Shown here one piece after another: positions 1 through 5,723 of a stretch of 7,682 bases of DNA. Position numbers and translations under genes: made by a program. The notes under the pieces were generated by a model. It ran no database searches and had not been told where the DNA came from. It saw only the letters and a list, made by a program, of their open reading frames with translations. Within the stretch, counting starts at the first letter, position 1; the number at the start of each line of letters is the position of its first letter. This stretch comes from an uncultured Simplicispira sp. (GTDB taxonomy: Bacteria; Pseudomonadota; Gammaproteobacteria; Burkholderiales; Burkholderiaceae_C), in NCBI GenBank assembly GCA_903882725.1, contig CAIRYF010000025.1:1-7682 (forward strand), given 5' to 3'.

Positions 1-417
1 CAGACCAGCTTGCAACGCGACCATTTCTCCTTCGGCCCGCACCGACAAAGGAATGCGCTCAAAACCTTTTTCCTCTTTGGCTGGCAAGACTTGGCTGCTG
101 GCAATATCCAATCCAGCGGCAACCAAAATGCTGCGAATACGCTGCTGAACAGCATTACCAGTTTGATTTGTGTCTTGCTCTGGCGGATAGACGTATTGCG
201 CTATCGAGGCTTTTGCCCGCTCTTGTGACTGCGCCAAAGCGTCGCCGTTGGCGTCCAAACCCAATAGGCGTGCATAGCGCGGCTCCAGCTCATCTAGGCG
301 GCTTTGCGCCCATTGGTGCTTTTGGTACACATAAGTGGCCACCACCACCAAAGGCAGCGCCAGCAGAGCCAGCGTGATAAGAACTGTCGTGACCTCACGG
401 CCAATAATGGGCTTCAC
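1..417 (-). CDS. gspM: GspM, type II secretion inner-membrane protein (3' part cut by window edge)
   Basis: Bitopic inner-membrane protein that partners GspL in the T2SS assembly platform. The frame was read directly on the minus strand from a GTG at 417-415 and stays open for 139 codons to the left edge, so the C-terminus is missing. It shows a short cytoplasmic N-terminus, one membrane segment at about residues 10-30 (rich in L, V and A), a polar helical stretch at about 34-75 suited to a coiled coil, and a periplasmic region from about 85 that resembles the PilO-like GspM family (T2SSM_b type). The start is supported by the GTGA overlap with the gspL stop and by AAGGA six bases upstream. 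The identity rests on position after gspL plus this architecture, because GspM sequences are poorly conserved. Family members are commonly about 160-200 residues, so only a short piece is probably lost. Confidence 0.88.
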   Translation of the reverse strand, partial: MKPIIGREVTTVLITLALLALPLVVVATYVYQKHQWAQSRLDELEPRYARLLGLDANGDALAQSQERAKASIAQYVYPPEQDTNQTGNAVQQRIRSILVAAGLDIASSQVLPAKEEKGFERIPLSVRAEGEMVALQAGL

Positions 418-1499
418 AATGTGTCCTTGCTCACAGCAGTGTCACCCGCTGGGGCAGCCACCATAGAAAAAACACCGGGGTCAAGTTCAAACTCAATAAC
501 GAAGTTTTCAGCGGTGGCACCAGGACTGCGCGTGGCGGCCGACGGGGCGCGAACCTCTTTGAAGCCCTGTTTGGCACCCAGCAACTGCATGAGCGTAGCG
601 GCATTCGAGGTCAGGCCGTTGATGGTGACTTTCAAACCCTGTACTTGCAGGCTTTGCAGTGAGGTGTCGTCTGGCAGCGTCTGGGTGATGGCCTCCAACA
701 GCGGCATGGGATCGATACGTTCAGCCAATATGCCGCGCAGACTTTCTAGCTCGTCGATAGAACGCATAAAAGCTTCGCGCTGGCCTATCAGCGGTGCAGT
801 GCGCGCCTGTATGCCGTCGTAGGCATACACAGCCTCGATAGCGCGCAAACGCAATTGCATCGTTGGCGCGAGAGAGATAGCCGCTATCAAGCACAGCGCA
901 CTGGCCAATAATCCATAGGCAATATAACGGCGCTTTGCGCCATGCCGTGCCCGCCGTGCCTCCCCCCAACCAGCAAGCACGATAGGACGGCCCTGTGGGG
1001 TAAAAACCCATACTTCGGGCTCCGCAGCAGTCGCTGCATCAAAGCGGTGCTGTTGTGTGCTGATGTATTGCGTGGCTTGTTTGCGCGAGACAAGTACGGC
1101 ATTTATGTCCAAGCCGCCCGACGGGGCTGACTGCGCGCTGTAACCCCACATCATGTCGACAGCAGCAAATGGACTTGCGCTGCGCAGGTCAAGCTCCACC
1201 GCCTGCGCAGTTTGCGTCTGGGACATGGTCGGCACGTGCAAAGCACGACGCAACAGCAAGTCCTCAGGCAGCTCTATCGCCGTAAAAAGGGCTGCCTGAT
1301 TCTTTTCTCCCTGAACCAGTTGCCCCCCCAGCCAAGTGGTTTCGTGTCCATCAGCGTGCAAGACGCGCACTGGCAAATCCGGCGTCAGCCAAACCAGCAC
1401 CGAGGAACGGTGTACCTCTTGCCATGAGCGGCGTATTTCGGGCCAGAGCGCACTAAGGTCTAGCCCGAAGAAACGCGAAGAAGATGCAGCTGTAGACAT
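414..1499 (-). CDS. gspL: GspL, type II secretion assembly-platform protein
   Basis: Inner-membrane protein whose cytoplasmic domain recruits the ATPase GspE and whose periplasmic domain pairs with GspM. The 361-residue product has a large N-terminal cytoplasmic part (about 30-180, the actin-like/PilM-like region of the family). A basic stretch follows at about 181-191 (ARRARHGAKRR), then a single membrane helix at about 192-211, then a periplasmic ferredoxin-like, PilN-like domain at about 225-340. The basic residues just before the helix fit a cytoplasmic N-terminus. The ATG follows the gspK stop by nine bases and has no recognisable Shine-Dalgarno sequence, so initiation probably depends on ribosomes finishing gspK. 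The stop overlaps the gspM start. Length is within the usual GspL range, though somewhat short. Its place between gspK and gspM makes the assignment firm. Confidence 0.93.
   Translation of the reverse strand: MSTAASSSRFFGLDLSALWPEIRRSWQEVHRSSVLVWLTPDLPVRVLHADGHETTWLGGQLVQGEKNQAALFTAIELPEDLLLRRALHVPTMSQTQTAQAVELDLRSASPFAAVDMMWGYSAQSAPSGGLDINAVLVSRKQATQYISTQQHRFDAATAAEPEVWVFTPQGRPIVLAGWGEARRARHGAKRRYIAYGLLASALCLIAAISLAPTMQLRLRAIEAVYAYDGIQARTAPLIGQREAFMRSIDELESLRGILAERIDPMPLLEAITQTLPDDTSLQSLQVQGLKVTINGLTSNAATLMQLLGAKQGFKEVRAPSAATRSPGATAENFVIEFELDPGVFSMVAAPAGDTAVSKDTL
424..428 (-). promoter_or_regulatory. Ribosome binding site for gspM
   Basis: AAGGA on the minus strand lies six bases before the GTG start of gspM, inside the end of gspL. 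It decides in favour of this GTG as the real start and, with the GTGA overlap, suggests translational coupling of L and M. Confidence 0.65.
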
Positions 1500-1508
1500 A
1501 TTATTTGG

Positions 1509-2381
1509 TCAAACGCCTGCCATTGGTCCGGCTTGCGTCCAATACTCGGTGTGAAAAACGCGCCAAGGCAAACCTGAACGGGAATCGGGACGCGCATCAA
1601 CACTGTGCGACACCACCACTTGTATGCCGTCAGCAAATGGGACACGGGCCTGTAATTTGTAGCGGGAAGATGCAAGGTTTCCGATGAAGGGCGCATTCAG
1701 GCGGGTAGTGTCCATGTCGGTAGCACCGCTTGCGCGCTTTGCAGCCAAGTCGCCTGCCAGCGCAAGGTTGCCCTGCGCCAAAACTGCCAGAACCTCTACC
1801 GGGGCAGCCTGCGGGTTGACTCGGCCACTGCCCCCCTGCACTTCAGCGGTGATAAGGGGCGAAAGTCTAGCATAGAGGTCAAAGTCAACCCCAGGCACAC
1901 GCAGCAAGTCTTGCGCTGCTTCAAAGCCCTTTTCTCGGCCTCGTGTATCGCGCTCGCCGCGCACCTGCAGCGTGGCTTGCGCCAACGCAGTGGCAACAGC
2001 CTCATTCTTCGCACCCGCGACGCTATAGAGACTGATCAGCAGAGGCTCGGAGGCGCTATTGATGTCAATCAGTCCGCTCAGTGGCATCACTTGCACTTGC
2101 ATGGCATGGCCTAAATACACCACATCGATCTGCATCAACTGGGCGGGACGCTGTGCGCGCACGCTGATGTCTTGCAGTACCAAGGCAATCGCTGCCTGGC
2201 CTAAAGCCAAGCCCTCTAGCGCTTGTCTGTTGTGGTTGATCACGCGCACCTCACTGCGCACAGAATGCACTACGCCGGTCACGACAACACTCAGCGCGGC
2301 CACAATCCACAGCACTGCAATCAAGGCAATACCTTGTTGGCGACAACTTGTCGTAGCGCAGTATGGCGATTGTTTTTTCAT
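1509..2381 (-). CDS. gspK: GspK, minor pseudopilin at the pseudopilus tip
   Basis: Largest minor pseudopilin. In the family it forms a tip complex with GspI and GspJ that is thought to start pseudopilus assembly and contact substrate. The 290-residue product has a 17-residue leader ending RQQG, cleaved before Ile18 by the prepilin peptidase, then a hydrophobic helix (about 18-38). Mature position 5 is Ala rather than Glu, the exception typical of GspK. Two segments resemble conserved GspK helix-hairpin motifs: GLIDINSASEPLL (about 103-115) and GRVNPQAAPVEVLAVLA (about 186-202). The protein is a little shorter than the usual 310-330 residues but appears complete. Start and gspJ stop share ATGA, indicating coupled translation. 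The leader has two Cys residues (8 and 13) and is longer than those of GspH and GspI. Confidence 0.95.
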   Translation of the reverse strand: MKKQSPYCATTSCRQQGIALIAVLWIVAALSVVVTGVVHSVRSEVRVINHNRQALEGLALGQAAIALVLQDISVRAQRPAQLMQIDVVYLGHAMQVQVMPLSGLIDINSASEPLLISLYSVAGAKNEAVATALAQATLQVRGERDTRGREKGFEAAQDLLRVPGVDFDLYARLSPLITAEVQGGSGRVNPQAAPVEVLAVLAQGNLALAGDLAAKRASGATDMDTTRLNAPFIGNLASSRYKLQARVPFADGIQVVVSHSVDARPDSRSGLPWRVFHTEYWTQAGPMAGV

Positions 2382-3064
2382 TCAGGCCCCGCAGAAAAAC
2401 GCCCAGAGCCACCGCGTTCACTGGCTGGAAGACTGCGCATGGCGGCCACCCACATGGGCCACGGCCCGGTGTCTGTGTGCAGTTCTATGCGCACACGATC
2501 AGGCAGGCTGTCCGTGCGCTCCCAAGCATTTACCCACAGAGGTTCCGTTTGGCGCACATCCTCATAAGTCAGCGCAAAAGACGCTACACCACGTACCAGC
2601 ACACGACTTTCGGCCTGTTCCCAGTCAGGAAATTGAGGGCTATCTGTCCACGGCAAAAATCGAATCACCAAGGCAGGCTCTCCTTGCACCGGCTCAACCG
2701 CCAGGTGAAAAAAATTGCGCCCGCCAGCACCATAACGGGCGGGCATGACGCCAACCCAAGACAGTGCCGTGGGCGCGCCGACAAATAAATAGGGGCTGGC
2801 ACCTTGGGTAAGTGGCATGGGATTTTTACGGGCCGAAACTTGCCCCACGATAGAGCGCAAAAAACCGGTGGCCACACGAAACTCATCGGCACTGGCCAAA
2901 CGGGCATCAACGCGCTGTTCCGTTTGCGCCATGGTGCGCAGGGCAGAGGCCATGCCCAACATCAGCAAAGACAGCAAAGCCATGGTGACCAGCAACTCCA
3001 GCAAAGTGAAGCCCGGCAACGCTCGGCGTACCAAATGGGGCGCACGTGATGCCCTTGCCCTCAT
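2378..3064 (-). CDS. gspJ: GspJ, minor pseudopilin
   Basis: Minor pseudopilin of the GspI-J-K tip complex. With the start chosen here the product is 228 residues. It has an 18-residue basic leader ending ALPG, cleavage before Phe19 (PG|FTLLELLV), Glu at mature position 5 (Glu23), and a hydrophobic helix to about residue 45. The globular domain has the aromatic-rich features of GspJ, including YEDV (167-170) and PLWVNAWERTDSLPDRVRIEL (175-195 region), the latter being the family's C-terminal strand signature. A frame extending 29 codons further upstream exists, but I reject it: ATG 3064 forms an ATGA overlap with the gspI stop and has AGGA eight bases upstream, while the longer form would overlap gspI by 91 bases. 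The 3' end overlaps gspK by four bases. Confidence 0.94.
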   Translation of the reverse strand: MRARASRAPHLVRRALPGFTLLELLVTMALLSLLMLGMASALRTMAQTEQRVDARLASADEFRVATGFLRSIVGQVSARKNPMPLTQGASPYLFVGAPTALSWVGVMPARYGAGGRNFFHLAVEPVQGEPALVIRFLPWTDSPQFPDWEQAESRVLVRGVASFALTYEDVRQTEPLWVNAWERTDSLPDRVRIELHTDTGPWPMWVAAMRSLPASERGGSGRFSAGPE

Positions 3065-3480
3065 CGCTGTAGTCCTGTTCCGGCAGGCACATTGCGCTGG
3101 GGTCGCAAGGTGTGCAGATCGATGCGGCGTAGGCGAGTGCCCTCGCTCCACTCAACCCCCACCTCTACAGCGTGCAGTACCGGCGCAGCTAAATTGCCTT
3201 GACTGGCCAAAGTGGCGTAGGGCTGGGAGTGAATTTTCCAAGAAAACTGCGCTGATTGGCCTGTCTCATTCCAGCCTTGCGCTGGCACCGCATCGCGCAT
3301 GGACAGCAAAGACTCTGCCAGCGACATGGCACGCTGGTAACTGGCGGCCTCGCTGACACTGCGCGCGCTGCTGCCGCTGGCTTTGTAAAGCATACCTAAA
3401 GCAATGGCCATGATGGCAAAGGCCACCAACAGCTCCAACAGTGACAGACCGCGCTGGCGCCAGCGCCCAGAGCGGCTCAT
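3061..3480 (-). CDS. gspI: GspI, minor pseudopilin
   Basis: Minor pseudopilin that nucleates the tip complex with GspJ and GspK at the inner membrane and periplasm. The chosen start gives 139 residues: an 11-residue basic leader (SRSGRWRQRG), cleavage before Leu12, Glu at mature position 5 (Glu16 in LSLLELLVAFAIM), and a hydrophobic helix to about residue 35. The region SYQRAMSLAESLL (about 54-66) matches the alpha-helix that follows in GspI proteins. A frame 13 codons longer exists, but ATG 3480 overlaps the gspH stop as ATGA and has AGGAAG ten bases upstream, so the short form is preferred. Length is a little over the usual 115-130 residues. The 3' end overlaps gspJ by four bases. Confidence 0.94.
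   Translation of the reverse strand: MSRSGRWRQRGLSLLELLVAFAIMAIALGMLYKASGSSARSVSEAASYQRAMSLAESLLSMRDAVPAQGWNETGQSAQFSWKIHSQPYATLASQGNLAAPVLHAVEVGVEWSEGTRLRRIDLHTLRPQRNVPAGTGLQR
3073..3076 (-). promoter_or_regulatory. Ribosome binding site for gspJ
   Basis: AGGA on the minus strand lies eight bases before ATG 3064. It supports the shorter gspJ start over the upstream in-frame ATG at 3151. Confidence 0.6.
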
Positions 3481-3926
3481 GGCGACAGCGCTTCCTGACT
3501 TACTTGTCCAGACAGCCAATCCACACGTAAACGTGTCCCCACGCCGGAGGGCCGCAAAATATCGATGCTGCCACCGGTTGCGCCGCCGCTGGGTAAAAAC
3601 CGAATCGACGCCAGCCCTTGGCCCTGCAACTCTGTGCCAGCAACGGTAGCGCGCACTTCCAGCGGTACTGGAATAGGTTTAGCTGAATGCCCGTCGGACT
3701 GGTAGACCCTATCGCCTAAATGCACAGAAAAGCGCACCTCGCTATGGCCGAGTAACGCCTGCTGCCTTGCAAAGCGTATTTCAGAGATCATGCCGCGCAG
3801 AACATCGCGGTATTGCGCAGCATCGCGCATCTTGTCAAAGGCCATAGGAACCAAGCCCATCAGCAACGCCATGATGGCAAACACCACCAGCAATTCAATC
3901 AGCGTAAAGCCGCGCTCTTGGCGCAT
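3477..3926 (-). CDS. gspH: GspH, minor pseudopilin
   Basis: Minor pseudopilin (GspH/FimT family) that connects the GspI-J-K tip to the GspG shaft. The 149-residue product has a very short leader, MRQERG, cleaved before Phe7, with Glu at mature position 5 (Glu11) in FTLIELLVVFAIMALLMG. The helix is followed by EIRFARQQALL (about 48-58), a typical GspH/FimT segment, and then a beta-rich domain with a Gly-rich stretch (FLPSGGATGGSIDI, about 112-125). The start follows the gspG stop by 26 bases with no clear Shine-Dalgarno sequence; the short leader and Gly position make it convincing. The 3' end overlaps gspI by four bases. Codons for RGFTLIELLVV are almost identical in DNA to those of gspG. Confidence 0.95.
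   Translation of the reverse strand: MRQERGFTLIELLVVFAIMALLMGLVPMAFDKMRDAAQYRDVLRGMISEIRFARQQALLGHSEVRFSVHLGDRVYQSDGHSAKPIPVPLEVRATVAGTELQGQGLASIRFLPSGGATGGSIDILRPSGVGTRLRVDWLSGQVSQEALSP
3491..3496 (-). promoter_or_regulatory. Ribosome binding site for gspI
   Basis: AGGAAG on the minus strand lies ten bases before ATG 3480, within the end of gspH. It supports this start over the in-frame ATG at 3519. Confidence 0.55.
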
Positions 3927-3952
3927 GGTGGGCTTGCCGATGAGGGCGGCGT

Positions 3953-4432
3953 TCAGGGCGTATTGCGGATGTCGGCGTTTTCACCGTCACCGCCGGGGGC
4001 ACCATCAGCACCCAGAGAGATGATTTCGATGCCGCCATTGGTGCCTGGATTGGCGTATTTGTACGGCTTGCCCCACGGATCGGTGGGTACGCCGCCCTTG
4101 AGGTACGGACCCGTCCAGCCGTTGACGCTGCCGGGTTTGGCGACCAAGGCATTGAGCCCTTCTTCAGTCGTGGGGTAACGGCCCACATCGAGCTTGAACA
4201 GTTCCAGCGACTTGTCGAGATCGGCAATCTGCACCCCGGCAGTTTTGGACTTGGCACCGCCCAACTGGTTAAGCACACGCGGGCCCACCAAGCCAGCCAG
4301 CAGCGTCAAGATGGCCAGCACCACCAGCAATTCAATCAGGGTAAAACCGCGTGAAGAGCCGCATGAGGAGCCGCGCGAAGACTTGCGGGCAAAAGAGGCA
4401 GCGCAGGCGCGGCGTGTACGAATACTCACCAT
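3953..4432 (-). CDS. gspG: GspG, major pseudopilin
   Basis: Main subunit of the periplasmic pseudopilus that pushes substrates through the secretin. The chosen start gives 159 residues: an unusually long 29-residue basic leader, cleavage before Phe30 (RG|FTLIELLVVLAIL), Glu at mature position 5 (Glu34), and about 130 mature residues, the normal GspG size. Family hallmarks seen are LDVGRYPTTEEGL (81-93), PTDPWGKPY (116-124) and a C-terminal calcium-site loop with Asp143, Asp149 and Asp154 in SLGADGAPGGDGENADI (139-155). The frame runs 30 codons further into gspF, but ATG 4432 has AAGGA ten bases upstream and avoids that overlap. A candidate promoter lies immediately upstream, which would fit the need for far more GspG than other subunits. 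The leader contains a triplicated SS(R/C)G unit and two Cys residues. Confidence 0.97.
   Translation of the reverse strand: MVSIRTRRACAASFARKSSRGSSCGSSRGFTLIELLVVLAILTLLAGLVGPRVLNQLGGAKSKTAGVQIADLDKSLELFKLDVGRYPTTEEGLNALVAKPGSVNGWTGPYLKGGVPTDPWGKPYKYANPGTNGGIEIISLGADGAPGGDGENADIRNTP
4319..4351 (-). repeat. Near-identical 33-base direct repeat shared with gspH (partner 3882-3914)
   Basis: The 33 bases coding for the cleavage site and first helix residues (RGFTLIELLVV) match 3882-3914 in gspH at 31 of 33 positions, in the same orientation and 437 bases apart. Conserved protein sequence explains much of this, but synonymous positions also agree. Confidence 0.75.
4346..4381 (-). repeat. Triplicated 12-bp unit in the gspG leader
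   Basis: Three consecutive 12-base units encode SSRG-SSCG-SSRG (residues 18-29 of GspG), ending exactly at the prepilin cleavage Gly. On the coding strand the units are TCTTCGCGCGGC, TCCTCATGCGGC and TCTTCACGCGGT, so they differ at a few positions. This lengthens the cytoplasmic leader removed by the peptidase and is a plausible slippage product. Confidence 0.85.
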
Positions 4433-4442
4433 GAGAGACGGT

Positions 4443-4447
4443 TCCTT
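4443..4447 (-). promoter_or_regulatory. Ribosome binding site for gspG
   Basis: AAGGA on the minus strand lies ten bases before ATG 4432 in the gspF-gspG gap. It fixes the gspG start at 4432 rather than the in-frame ATG at 4522 inside gspF. Confidence 0.7.
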
Positions 4448-4459
4448 GGGTAAACAAAA

Positions 4460-4487
4460 ATTATACGGCGAGGTCATTGATAGACAA
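4460..4487 (-). promoter_or_regulatory. Candidate sigma70-type promoter for gspG
   Basis: On the minus strand a perfect -10 hexamer TATAAT (4465-4460) follows TTGTCT (4487-4482, four of six matches to TTGACA) with a 16-base spacer. The -10 box contains the gspF stop codon TAA. Transcription would start near 4453, giving a leader of about 20 bases that just includes the AAGGA site. A separate promoter for the major pseudopilin makes biological sense, but the call rests on motif matching alone. Confidence 0.5.
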
Positions 4488-5723
4488 GATTCCCAGCAAG
4501 ATGGAGACGATGATGGCGGCAATCAACATACCCAGCACCAAAATCAGCACCGGTTCGACCAGCGTCAAAAGGCGTTTGATGCCGGTTTCGACTTCGCGGT
4601 TCAATATATTCGCCAGCTCCAACATCATCGGGCCGATGCGACCGGTTTCTTCGCCGACGCGAATCAGGTTGATGGCCAGCGGCTCAAAAATGCCGGTGGC
4701 CGACAGCGCCTGCACTACCCGACCACCCTCTTTGACAATCGGTGCGACGCGCGCCAGCGCTTGCTGTAGCACGCTGTTGCCAACGGTTTCGGTAGCGATG
4801 TGCAGTGCCGTCAGCATCGGCACCCCGTTGCCCAGCAACGTGCCGAGCGAGCGCGAAAACAGCGTTAACTGGTATTTCAGCGCCAGCGGGCCCATCAGTG
4901 GCAGGCGCAGCATCAAAGTTTGCCACCAGCGCCGCCCCGAGGGCGATTTGAACCAGCGCGACAGCAACATACTGGCACCCACCGCCACCACCCCAATAAA
5001 CAGACCATAGCGCGTAAACGCCTGCCCCAGCCCCATCACCAAGCGGGTCGGCAAAGGCAGCGCGTCGCCCATGTCGGTGAACAGTTTTTCAAACTGCGGC
5101 ACGACAAAGCCCAGCATGGCCACCAGCGACAGCACCGCCACCGCCAGCAAAATGGCCGGGTAAATGGTGGCCGAAATGACGTTGTCGCGCAGCGCACGTT
5201 GGCGCTCCATGTGCTCGACCAAGCGGTCTAGCACGGCAGACATCTGCCCGCTGGCCTCGCCCGAACGAATCATGTTGATATAAAAATCACCAAATAAATC
5301 ACGGTGCGCTGCCAGTGCGCGACTCAGCGGTGTGCCGCCCTTGACGGCTTCCAAAATACCCTGCATCAGCGTGGCGATGCTGGGTTTGTGGCTCATGTCG
5401 ATAAGTACGCGCAAGGCGTTGTCCAGCGCCAAACCAGCGCGCAACATGATGGCCAGCTCAGAGGTAATGGCCAGCACATCGGGCGCGGTCACCGGCCCCT
5501 TGGCTTGGCGCACTTTAGGCTGGGCGAAGCCGCTAAAACCCGTGGCGGCACCAGCACCGGTCTCAATCCCCGCCGCGCCCATGGCGCCGGCCTCGGCCAA
5601 ACTCAGCGGCGTTAAACCTTGGCTGCGCAATTGCTTCATTGCCGCAGCGGTGCTGACCGCCGTGATTTGTCCTTCTTCGACCTTGCCGGAGGCGGTCGCC
5701 GCACGCCAAATAAAATCAGGCAT
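4461..5723 (-). CDS. gspF: GspF, type II secretion inner-membrane platform protein
   Basis: Polytopic inner-membrane protein at the centre of the assembly platform, thought to be turned or moved by GspE to add pseudopilin subunits. The 420-residue product starts MPDFIWRAAT, the usual GspF N-terminus, followed by a small domain (1-42). A Gly/Ala-rich linker follows (about 45-66), then two copies of the T2SSF helical domain (about 83-208 and 285-410). Membrane helices lie at about 185-208, 238-255 and 390-413. Repeat signatures are visible: LRAGLALDNAL and SGEASGQM in the first copy, LGNGVPMLTAL and VGEETGRIGPM in the second. The start overlaps the gspE end by eight bases and has AGGA eight bases upstream. 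The length is normal for the family (about 400). The gap to gspG leaves no room for a gspC gene, which some relatives have there. Confidence 0.97.
   Translation of the reverse strand: MPDFIWRAATASGKVEEGQITAVSTAAAMKQLRSQGLTPLSLAEAGAMGAAGIETGAGAATGFSGFAQPKVRQAKGPVTAPDVLAITSELAIMLRAGLALDNALRVLIDMSHKPSIATLMQGILEAVKGGTPLSRALAAHRDLFGDFYINMIRSGEASGQMSAVLDRLVEHMERQRALRDNVISATIYPAILLAVAVLSLVAMLGFVVPQFEKLFTDMGDALPLPTRLVMGLGQAFTRYGLFIGVVAVGASMLLSRWFKSPSGRRWWQTLMLRLPLMGPLALKYQLTLFSRSLGTLLGNGVPMLTALHIATETVGNSVLQQALARVAPIVKEGGRVVQALSATGIFEPLAINLIRVGEETGRIGPMMLELANILNREVETGIKRLLTLVEPVLILVLGMLIAAIIVSILLGILSINDLAV

Noticed and set aside
1500..1515. TTGACC in the gspK-gspL junction as a -35 box
   Set aside because: No -10-like hexamer lies 16-18 bases downstream on the minus strand; the sequence there is already coding gspL.
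2059..2748. Plus-strand open frame of 229 codons antisense to gspK and gspJ
   Set aside because: Its translation is rich in Cys, His, Pro and Thr, as expected for a shadow frame, and it has no recognisable motif.
3065..3151. 29-codon upstream extension of gspJ into gspI
   Set aside because: ATG 3064 has an ATGA overlap with the gspI stop and AGGA at eight bases. The long leader would be atypical.
4433..4522. 30-codon upstream extension of gspG into gspF
   Set aside because: It would overlap gspF by 62 bases and make a leader of about 59 residues. The AAGGA site favours ATG 4432.
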